Assembly: GCA_029948255.1 (NCBI GenBank)
Contig: JALIZF010001914.1
Span: 1,402,424 to 1,466,423 of the forward strand
Length of the DNA stretch: 64,000 bases
Source: Telmatactis stephensoni
Lineage: Eukaryota > Cnidaria > Anthozoa > Actiniaria > Isophelliidae
Reading direction: 5' to 3'
Shown here piece by piece: positions 49,101-61,100 of the stretch. How positions within the stretch are numbered: the first letter of the stretch is position 1; the number at the start of each line of letters is the position of its first letter. The translations under genes were made by a program, and so were the position numbers. The notes below the pieces were generated by a model, which saw only the letters and a list, made by a program, of their open reading frames with translations, did not search any database and had not been told where the DNA came from.

Positions 49101-52100
49101 TAACTAATTTAAGTTTGTGCTGGAGAGTTTCTCAATGCCACGTGGTCAGACATGGTTGTTAACCAGACGATCGTTGAAAAATGTCCAAGACAAGCAAAAG
49201 GTAATGATAAAACTTAATTGTTTTACCAGATAAACCCGATGTGATATAACTTGTTCAACCAGTTTGCTAGGGTAATCTTAAAATGTTTATTAATGTATTG
49301 ATAACTGGTTCAACTGGTTTGTTAAAGGTAGTTATTCTTACATAACTGGTATTTCTTGTTACAGGTTTTGCACAACGTAACTGTACAGAAGACGACTGGT
49401 ACTGGCCTGACTACACACAATGCAAAAGTGATCCGTTCACCGATTTAAAAGTCCAGGTACGCTAGAGCTTAGAGCGAAAAGGACTAGCCCTTCCTTAATT
49501 CCCTCTATTACCTGTCAGCTCACCCTTCGACCTTTCACCTTTCATATCTTCTCTCATCTCCTTCCGCCCTCTTTCTGCTACTTTCCCTTTCTCTTATCTT
49601 CTTGTTTCTTTTTCCAGTCTACTTAATTCCCGATTTATCATTATCAGTACACTGTTGTGAATTCTGATGTACTTGGTTTTGTTTTATGGTATATTAGATG
49701 AAGTCTTCTACAGACGGGTCGTCGTCAGCTCCAAGTATGGAGATCCTATCGATCTTAAAGCAACTAAAAAACCTTACAGTTACATTCAGGGATTATTCGC
49801 ATATCGCTGGTGATTTGATCTCTTGTGTAGAGATGATAGAAATGTTGACAAACTATACTAAATACCATCGTAATGATATCGCCTTGAACGATGAAGAGGC
49901 ACAGGTAAAGAGGAATTCTTCTGTCTTACTTACAATACGACTTTTAGCTCCTTATATTATTTATAGTAAGTTCTTCTTTTCTTTCTGTCAGCTTGTTGTA
50001 GACATCATAAGCAATGTAGTAAACAAACACCATGAACAAGAATTAATCATTTCTCAAAAGGTGAGTAGAAACAAAGAGACAAAAATCACACACGATGTAA
50101 TTTATCCATTGCGCTCAACAATTTCAGAGGTCGACACACGATGTAATTTATCCATTGCGTACAACAATTTCAGAGGTCGATACACGATGTAATTTATCCA
50201 TTGCGCGCAACAATTTCAGAGGTTGACACACGATATGATTTATCTATTGCGCACAACAATTTCAGAGGTTGACGCACGATGTAATTTATCCACTGCGCGC
50301 AACAATTTCAGAGGTTGACACACGATGTAATTTATCCACTGCGCACGACAATTTCAGAGGTCGACACACGACATGATTTATCTATTGCGCACAACAATTT
50401 CAGAGGTTGACGCACGATGTAATTTATCCATTGCGCACGACAATTTCAGAGGTTGACACACGATATGATTTATCTATTGCGTACAACAATTTCAGAGGCT
50501 GACGCACGATGTAATTTATCCATTGCTACTTGCTTCCTTGTATAGTCCTATATAATCATTGTTGTTATTTCATTACTAGGTGATCCAAGGAGCCTCAAAA
50601 CTTATTCGTGTAGTAGAGGAGTACGGGCTTCAAGCCGCTATTGCTGTCGCAAATGGAACGGAAGAACTAAAGTTCTTCATCTCAGAAAATCTAGGTAATT
50701 TCGAATGCAAATTATTTACATTCATTTTCCCTACGCACACTGAGCTCGCAGTATCTGTGTCTTCAGTCATACTGATATTCTGTATGTTTTTGTTGTAGTG
50801 ATGGGAGCAGGAATGGTTGAACCTCTCACTGTAACTAAGGATATAACATTCCCAAACTACGACATACCAGAGATTGATGATATACGTACTGCATGGAAAT
50901 CAAGTAGTTTTATTGTCATTGAGAAAGAAACCATCGAAAAGCAAACTAAAGGTAAGAGACAGTATTTGTTTGTTTAAATGATCTACCAAAATAATATCGT
51001 CTTTAGGTTTCTTTATCAACCTGTTTTCTTTTACTTGAAACTCAATTATAACTAGCGAGATATGTGCACAGTTTGCGTCCTTACGGATTCTGCCGCTACT
51101 CAGCTTCATAGTAGATTCTCCAGAAAGTTAAATTTTTCCGTTTACTGTTTGTAGTGAAGCGATTTAAAGTTGCGGGGTTCATGTATAGAACTCTGACAAA
51201 AATACTTTCTTATAGAAGGTAAGCAAATGTTAGTTGAATACAATACAATACAATACAATACAATACAATACAATACAATACAATACAATACAATACAATA
51301 CAATACAATACAATACAATACAATACAATACAATACAATACAATACAATACTTACCTACGTCTCAATAAAGAGCTAATGTAACAATATCGTGTTGTATTT
51401 TCAGTGCATACAGTGCAGTAGGACAGGGATATGAACTAAATTCTGCTGTCGTTAGTCTTTCTCTTGACCCACCGCTGCCACCAAAACTAGACAATCCTGT
51501 CATTATTGCCTCCAACAACCTGGATCCCGTACAGGTATTAATATCTATATTCTCACTTCATGTACTTTGGTTTTCTATTTGTAGTATTGAAAACAATCAA
51601 TTGTTTTGATATTAATGACTTTTTAATTTTAGCTTGAAGGTGACTCACCAATTTGTGCATTCTGGGACTTTAAACTGTAAGTAATAACGCCTGTATCATG
51701 TGACCTGTAATCGGTCCCCTGCGCTCCTAAGAAAACATTTGAATAGTCACGTGGCCCGGACCAGCGCGCGCGCGCATCCAAAAATAGAAATTAAATTGCC
51801 AAAAAGAGTTCTTTTACATCCTTGTTTGGAGATCCCTACTACGATAGAAGGTGCAGCAATGCACCAACCACACCCTTATAGATAGAAACCTGTATTTAAA
51901 AGTGAAAGAAATACTACAGGGTAGTCCTTTCAGTTCTTGCGCAACTGCTACCAATCGGAGCCCTTATAATATTGGTGATCATTCCAGTATTCCTAGGAAT
52001 TTGTCTTCCTGTGTTTTCCCTCCGTAGTAGAAAAGCTGGATTTCTTAACAGCTGTTTTGCGTTTCAGTAACGAACCAAATGGTGGGTGGTCAGACAAGGG

Positions 52101-55100
52101 TTGTTGGTACACCCACTACAACACACACAATACAACTTGTTTGTGTGAACATTTGACGAACTTTGCAGTCTTGCGAGAAAAACCTGTGCTTATTCCGGCC
52201 GAACAGCGTGTAAGTTCTTGTGTTTTATGTATTATTATAAAATATTTGAGATATAACGCGCGCGCTGATTGGCTGGCTACCATGTTTATATCAGAGGACA
52301 GAGACATGGCTCACTCAAAAAAATATTTTATACTTATATATAAGAGAAAAGCAAGTTTAGGAACACGAGGCGTAACCGAGTGTTTATCTTGCTTTTCGAG
52401 TGCTCTACATCTTCCAGAGTGTTTATTTCACAGAACAGAGACATAAGCGAACGTTTTATATTGCTTTTATAAAATATTTTCGACGTTTTTTGAGCGAGCC
52501 ATGTCTCTGTCCTCTGATATAAACATGGTAGCTAGCCAATCAGCGCGCGCGTTAGATCTCAAATATTTTATAATTAAGGAATATAAAACGCGCGCGCATG
52601 TCTCTGTACTGTGATATAAACACGATGCACGCGCGTTTTATATTCCTTAAATATTATTCGTGTAAAGCACTTTGAATGAGTTATGCGCATAAACATGATA
52701 AACATTCCAATTAATCATAAATTACGACTCCACAACTGCGTAAAGAGTCGGTTAACTAGGGAAGAGGAAAGAAGCTAAGACTCACACAGGCAAGCAACGC
52801 GCACTGACTTATAGCAACGTACTGCACGTCTAGAGACGCCATAACTGTCTTTCCTCACTTTCATGTAACATTCTCTGTATGTTGATTGTGTTTTTGTCAC
52901 TAAGCTTATTCTTTAGTTCTTATTTTTCCTTAACAATGAGATATACAAGTGTCATTTAGAAAGATATTGATGATTAATCTTTCATTCTTGGTATTCCTTG
53001 TAGGGTACACCGGTAGTTGCTCCCTTCCTGTTATGTATTCTAATTGGTAGTATTATCATGATATGCTTCTGCGGGATAACGTTAATCCTTCTATTAATCT
53101 TTGCCTGGTGAGTACTTTGTGATGTTTTTGCATAGATAGTACGATAAACAACATGCATCATATCTGTTTTTATAATAATTGGTATATTAAGCGAGATCTG
53201 ATTGGTCGAGAACCGTGTGTAATTAAAGTACACACGCATAGATGACGTCAGAATTTTACGCGTGCCCTGATTGGTTGGAATATTCAGTCGAAAGCTGTTA
53301 TATTTAACAAGTAGATACCATTTCTCCGTGCGTCTTTACTAGATGCACAGATGACGTCAAAATGTGTTGAGAACAATAGTCACACCGCACTTTGACGTCA
53401 TCTGTGCATCCAACGGGGTACAGACGCATGGAAAAATGGAATCTTGTTCGGAAATGAGGAGCATGTATTATATCTGTATAATCAATAGATGTGTATTATA
53501 TCTGTATACTCAATAGATGTGTATTATATCTGTACAATCAATAGATGTGTATTATATCTGTATAATCAATAGATGTGTATTATATCTGTATAATCAATAG
53601 ATGTGTATTATATCTGTATAATCAATAGATGTGTATTATATCTGTATACTCAATAGATGTGTATTATATCTGCATAATCAATAGATGTGTATTATATCTG
53701 TATACTCAATAGATGTGTATTATATCTGTATAATCAATAGATGTGTATTATATCTGTATACTCAATAGATGTGTATTATATCTGTATACTCAATAGATGT
53801 GTATTATATCTGTACAATCAATAGATGTATATTATATCTGTATACTCAATAGATGTGTATTATATCTGTATACTCAATAGATGTGTATTATATCTACAGG
53901 AGAATGAAACCAGACCGTACCTGGGGAATGCACATGTTTGTATGTGCCACACTGATAACAGCCTTTGCTCTTATTATCGTTGGTTTATACAGCTACAATG
54001 AAAACATCGTATGTATAGTAGTCTATTGTAAAGTCTTGCACTACACACCATCCTAGTCCCTCCAAAATATTGCGCTTTACATTGCAATCGATTGCTATTG
54101 CATGCTGAAACTTTACTAAACTTAGCTCGGAATTTTGATGTAGCAACACGGTTTGTTACAGTTGAAGATAATGTTGCATGCATCATACACTATATGATGT
54201 TAATATTATTATCATTGTTCATATTCGGACTGATTCAAGTTTGTTTTTATGCAGCATACTAATTTTGTAATTCTAATCAGTTCCTATGTAGACTCCTGTC
54301 AATTTTGGTGCATTATTTCTACCTGTACGCTAATTTTGTGATTCTAATCAGTTCCTATGTAGACTCCTGTCAAATTTGAATTGGTGCATTTCTACCTGTA
54401 CACTAATTTTGTAATTCTAATCAGTTCCTATGTAGACTCCTGTCAATTTTGGTGCATTATTTCTACCTGTGCGCCTTTACATGGATCATGGCTGAGGCCA
54501 CTTACATGTATATATGGAGCACAACAGATGGTCCAAAGAAGAGATACTGGATTGGATATTTCTTCCTGGGTTTTGGTAAGAATGGGGTATCCATGGTGAT
54601 TTGACGTCATATATTACTAGGCAACCAATGTATTCTGCTCTAATTATTGGTTATCTTGTGTTTAGTACCGCCTGGAATACCAATGGCTATTGCTTGGCTG
54701 GTTAAAGGGATGCAGAACTTTGAAAGTCCTTTATCGTAAGTTTGTTTTTGGTTCTTTCTCTTTTCATGTGACACTTCAATCACATGTTTGTTTGTTTGTT
54801 ATTTTCTTATTCTTTCATTCCCTTGTTTTGTAGTTGTTGGATGAGCTATTTCCCTAGTCTCCTGTGGCTGTTCTTTATTCCAGCGGTGTTCTTTACAGTG
54901 GTAAGCCATAAGAACAGCATTTCATTTAATTGAAGCCCACCTGGAACTCACATGGGCGGATTTAGGGGAGGGGTGCAGGGGGGTGGCCACCTCCTCCTGA
55001 GACGAGTTTGAGTCCTTTTTTCTCAATATTTTTCCAAAATATCCTCTCGATAGTTTCCAATTTATATGATGGTGTACCCCCTTCTGAAGACAATCCTGCC

Positions 55101-58100
55101 CCTTAACTCATATAGTTGTTTAAATAGACTTGTATGTGCACAAATAATCTTTGCATTAACATTTTAACTTATGTTATTTGTATGTAAAGATCACCATTAT
55201 CATCTTCCGTCAAGTATGGAGAACAGCGACTGGTAATCTACGAGTTGCACTTAAAGCTACGTACTGGAGGACGCGTTTCAGGTAAACTTTGTTGTTGACT
55301 GGGGAGGGGAGGGGAGAACAGCGACTTGTCATCTACGAGTTGCACTTAAAGCTACGTACTGGAGGACGCGTTTCAGGTAAACTTTGTTGTTGACTAGGGA
55401 GGGGAGGGGAGGGAAAGAAATGAAGAGTTTCCTTTTTTTCGAAAGCGCTACGTCCTCGTGACCAGTTCATTTCGGTAGAGGGACGGTTTAATGAAGTGTT
55501 GGCTTATATCCGTCAGTAGGCCAAGGTTTTACCAAGGGAGGATGCAATCGAGAAAAAAAAAAAAAGGACGATCAATACTTTTAGTAGTAAAATGCTTATT
55601 TTTAATTTGTACTGAAACCTGGGTATAATAAAGCCATTTGTACAAGGCAAAATACGACGTCTTATGCTACAGACGCGAACCTCTCCGTATAAACGGCACT
55701 TCTTAGATGCAATTATCACTGCAGTGTGTAACATTACCCTGCATCACGCAAATTACTACAATCGTTACAGCTGCGACTTGTTGTGCAACGCTCCCATTGC
55801 GACGCGAATTGCAGACGAAATTTCATCGTGTAACAGCGCCATTAGTCAATCTGAAACAGGTAATCTGAAATGAAACGGAATTTTTGCTCAAAGGCTTCAA
55901 ATTGTATTTCAATAGCAAATTGTGTATGTATGTATGTTGTTGTTGTTGTTGTTGTTTGCAATAGGTATATTTAGCTAATATATTTGGTGTTCTTTCCAGG
56001 GTCCATGTTCGCTACAGTATTGCTATTCAACTACTTCTTATATTGATATGGGTGTTTGGACTTCTTGTCATTACTTACCATATGAACCCTCTGCTACAGT
56101 TAATCTTCTGTATCTTGTTCATCTTGTTTTGTTGCATCACGGTGAGTTCTCTTTTGGTTCAGTATCAATGTTGTGAATACTTGCTGTTTGATAGCCACTC
56201 CATTATGAGCAAGGGTGCTCCAGTTAGTTAGCGCGCGGCCTTCGGTGCAAGAGGTCATTTGTTCGATGCCCATCAGTGTGGCCTCGCATTTTTGTTTCGA
56301 CTTCTTTCTTTTCCGTGTAACTTTAAAATTATAAAACGGAGCACTGATGGAGAGAGGGGGTACACGTGAGTCCCTGGCTCGGGAGAATTGGGAAACCGCT
56401 TCCAGTAATTTCGAAGTAAAGTAAATTACCATTACGAGCCACCTTTTCTATGCGCTCTCCAAATTGTCGCTCATTGTACAGGCTCGTAACGTGGTATATT
56501 TTCGTCTCACTGATCGCGGGGTTTTACGGAAATTTTGATCCCTGAGCCCATATTTTTAGAAATTTTTGATCCCTGATCCTTGAGCCCTGGCCTCTGATCC
56601 CTGAATCCTGGCCATAGTTTGGGGCTTGATCCATGATCCCATATACCATGTTACGAGCCTGCATTGTAATATAATTGTAATATCTCCAATATACAAGATA
56701 AATGTGTAAAGCTTATTGGTTTTGTTTCAGGGTCTTGTTATTCTAATCTTTTATTGCATCATGGATCGTGAGGTAATGAATAAGATGCTTTATATTTTCG
56801 ATGTTAACGCAATCCTTCACCTCGTTATTGAAAATAAGATCATACGGAAAAATATCCACAATTCAATCTTACATCAACTATCACCCAACATATCCACCCA
56901 ACACACCGAAAATCTACCAATCGCAACTCACAAAGGTTCTTTTAAGCCGGTGATACACGCTGCAATTGTTCTCGCGTTGGCGCGCAACACATATTTATAT
57001 GTTGTTGTCAAAGAAAAATTGCAATCTATAATCACTCTGCAGCTAGCATTCATTACGAGATATGCAAAGTTCAAAATGTTGCAGAGAAAAGTTCCCAGTT
57101 TTGAACTTTCTGCAACATTTTTTTGTTCATTTTGTGTTGTTGTGGTGGTGGTTTCGAGAAATCGTTGCAGGCGTTGTTATCAGACATGATACAGTCGGCA
57201 ATTTCGCTCAAGCAACAAAATCTCTAAACCTGCATTGTCAGGGCGAAAAATAAAGCGTACAATATGGACCATCCCTGCGGTGGTTTGCATCAAAACATTG
57301 ACGTTCCACTTGTCGTAACAATTCCGTAGTTCTCTTGTCATTCAGCCTATCAGAACGACATTCAACCTCCACCAATCAGATCCCTCTAACCCAGGGTTCA
57401 TTTGCTTATGCAGTTTGACGACGCCATCCGTGAATGTTTCTGTTACTGCTGCAATCGAGGAAAGTACAATGTTCAGAAGCGTGAAGATCTCTGGGCAGAA
57501 CATCGTCGAGATGAAGAACCTGAACAGGTGATTGAAAATAGAATGGGATTGGATGGAATTGAAATGAACGGAATGAAGGAGAAGGGAAGGGAAGGGAAGG
57601 AAAAGAATGAAAACCACGATGAGAAATATAGAGCACTCGAAAGCAAGAGAAGCACTCATCTTCCAGAGTGTTTATATCACAGTACAGAGACATAAGCGAT
57701 CATTTTGTATTGCTTTTTATAAAATATTTGAGATATAACGCGCGCGCTGATTGGCTAGCTACCATGTTTATATCATATCAGAGGACAGAGACATGGCTCG
57801 CTCAAAAAACGTCGAAAATATCTTATAAAAGCAATATAAAACGATCGCTTATGTCTCTGTACTGTGATATAAACACTCTGGGAGATGTAGAGCACTCGAA
57901 AAGCAAGAGAAACACTCGGCTACGCCTCGTGTTCCTAAGCTTGCTTTTCTCTTGCTCTACATCTTCCATCGTGTTTATATCACAGTACAGAGACATGCGC
58001 GCGCGTTTTATATTCCTTAATAATAGCATTTTTAAAATTTTCGTGGCAGCCACGTCTTTGTCTTCTAATATAAACACGATAGCCAGCCAATCAGCACGAG

Positions 58101-61100
58101 CGTTATATCTCAATTTGTAATATATCTATTGAATTGTTTCCAAGATGGCTGAGATAGTGACACCTGAACACCAGTCTCTAGTACAAGAAGAATACCAACG
58201 TGATCCTTTAATAGTTTATGTAACAAGACGACCACCAGCCTCTGAACCATCCATGAGCTCTGTTGATGACCCCTTGTATGAACGTGTAAAGAAACCTGGG
58301 GAACAGGAACGTGAGATTGTTCCTGATGAAGAACGGAGACCAAGAGAAGAGCCTGTCTATGCAAAGGTACGTTATTTTACTTGTTAACAATGGTATTTGC
58401 AAGTGTTATAGTCGACCTCTAGCACAGTGTTGAACGAGCGACGCAAATGCAAGCGTAAACTTGTTCACAAATGAACGCAAATGCAATAATTAAGATACGC
58501 ATGCGTATTTAAGGTGTATACAAAGACAAAGATATGATGCCTTTGCATTTACATTTGCACAAACGCAAATACAAGAAAATGAAAAAATCCATTCCTTGCG
58601 TTTTCAATTGAATATGTGCCTGCGCTTGCGTTTCTCAAGTTCATCGGCTTGCATTTGCTTCGTGTCAACCAGGTCTTACTGCACCATGTTGCAGGGTACG
58701 TGTAAGGTCCTCTAGGTAGAAGAGTTGATGAGGGGCGTAAAGATACAAAAGTACTGAAATAAAAATGAAATGAATTCCATGACCTAATCGTTGATGACTC
58801 TCCACGTAGAGTAATTATGTAAACACGAATATAAGGGCGGATTAAGTACATCGGGTGTACACCCTTCCTGAGACGACTTTGGATCCCCATACCCTCGATA
58901 CTTGTCCAAAATAGATCCTTTGGATGATTTAAGATTTCTATATTTCTGCACTCTTCCTGAAGGACAATCTTGGATCCGTAAATATATAACTAGTAATATT
59001 TCAAAAACGAGTACAAGTGTTTCATGAGGGTTCCCAACACGAGAAAACATTTGAAAGCACGAGGCCGCAGACAATCTGGTTGGCTAAAAAGGTCATTAAT
59101 TATGCATGAGTTTGAGAAAACAACTTTATTTAACGAGGGTAACATAACAGTCCATAATAACGAACTAGTTCCCTCAAATCCATCCCTGGAATGCATACCA
59201 CCAAGAGACCATAATACTAAGAGAGCGAAGCTCAGTATTGATGTCTGTGCCATGTTCGTGGCGGCTAAGGCTATTTTTAGTAACTTCGCCATCGCGCGCG
59301 CAAGGCACTTAAACAATAGAATTCAAACGGTCCCTTCCGCGCGCACGCCAAAAAGCAAATTCTATTGGTTGAGGGCCTTGCGCGCGCGACTGGCGAAGTT
59401 ACTAAAAATAGCCTTAGCCGCCACGAACATGGCACAGACATCAATACTGAGCTTCGCTCTCTTAGTATTATGGTCTCTTGATACCACTTATTATTATTTG
59501 TGTATTACGGGCTGGTATTTTACGAGTCGCGTAAGGCTCGTAAAATTACAAAAATTACATACGAGCGATGAGTAAAATGTCAGCCCGTAATACACATGAA
59601 AATATCTAATAAAGGATTTATTATATAACTGCTTCTTAGTTTCCTATTCTCCGATTGTTTTATGTAAAATATGGCAAACCCGTTTTCAACTATGTAATAG
59701 CGCATATAATACGGCCTCATATTTGCTTAGTTCTCTCATCCTTATATGGTAAAATTACGTCATAGTTATATAATAAATGGAAGTATTCCATCTCATCTTC
59801 TCTCAGTCCCTTAATTGTCAACTAGATGGTTACCTAAATTTCTCTAATATTTGTAGCAATGCATTTCTGAAAGCGTTACCAATGCCTGGTTGTATGTTTT
59901 CTGAAATCTCTTTTCAAGGTCCGTAAAGAAGAAGACGAGGACGTTGACCCATTCCCTGTGGTCGCCCCAGGCTCCCCACGGTTTTTACGAGGTTTGACTC
60001 GACAAGAAGTCATTCGAATGGCAAAGAAATCCGATGCTGACAAAAGGGAACTCGTAAAGTATGAGAGTCCCAAGGGCAGTAGAGATGATATAGCAGAACA
60101 TCCTACATACTTATTGAATCAAGAAGAACTTGATGAAGAGTTGCGACATTTTAGAACTTTCTTTGCTGAAGGAAAGGAGAGTTCCCCAAGACCCTCCACT
60201 AGCTCCAAGACCCCTCCTAGTACACCAACATCATCACACCTACCAAGGACCTACAGCGCTGGTTCAAGTACATCATCAACAACAAAGACAACTAAAGTTG
60301 TTCAAAGGTCAACAAAAACGACCACGTCTTCGACATTCGGAAAGACTGAAGAAAGTCCAGATAAACGGACTGTTACACATCAGAGTTGGCAGGAAAGTTC
60401 TTATCGACATGAGAGTTCTTATCGACATGAAACTGTAACTCATCAAACACATCAGGACAGGGATACACCGCCAGCTATCCCACCCAAGGCCCCAGACATT
60501 TTCGATGATGATGATGATGAAGATGATTATCAGAAAGAATCTGAAGCTAAGACTGGACTGTTAGACGCTCAAAGAGATGACGACAGTCTTACTGATGTGT
60601 CTGCAGCAGATGATCTTGATAAAGACAGCGATGAAGACAGTCAATTACTTGATGGATCAAGACCTACGGCAGTCGTAAGTTAGATTAACTTAATTACAAA
60701 ATAACATAGCTACGATATAACGTGCACTCTCATTGGTCGAATAGCGTGCATCTATTCCCCATTGGCTTACACTGAGTAGTAGTTGAAGACCTACGGCAGT
60801 CGTAAGTTAGATTAACTTTATTACAATGTATAATAACATAGCTACGATATAACGTGCACTCTAATTGGTCGAATAGCGTGCATCTATTTACACTGAGTAG
60901 TAGTTGTAGTCAATTTTAACGAAAATTATTGCGTACAGTTGAGGTTTCCGTAAGCGGACAACCTCGGGAAACCAAAAAAGCTATCCGTAAGTAGAGCTGT
61001 ACGCTTACGAGAAACGGTCTTTTAAGTGGACACTGGCTGTAAATGGGTTCTGTGGCCGCTTACGAGAGCGTTTGTAAAATCATTGAGTATGTTTTATTGG

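Larger units (their letters stand above)
53004..56772 (+). other. seven-transmembrane domain of the adhesion GPCR
   Basis: Eight exons. TM1 APFLLCILIGSIIMI; TM2 FVCATLITAFALIIVGL; TM3 CRLLSILVHYFYLCAFTWIM followed by AEATYMY (class B2 wording); TM4 IPMAIAWL; TM5 LLWLFFIPAVFFTV; TM6 LLLILIWVFGLLVI; TM7 CILFILFCCITGLVILIF. A Cys cluster (CFCYCC) follows TM7 and could be palmitoylated. Confidence 0.9.

Noticed and set aside
56205..56330. Possible tRNA gene
   Set aside because: A and B boxes are present but the cloverleaf does not close, and two diverged copies share a non-tRNA tail, so it is a SINE.
57668..58120. 150-codon frame
   Set aside because: Lies wholly in the repeated palindromic family seen at three other sites.
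59024..59575. 183-codon frame with plausible residues
   Set aside because: Spans a near-perfect palindromic MITE with target duplication; the two halves are inverted copies of each other.
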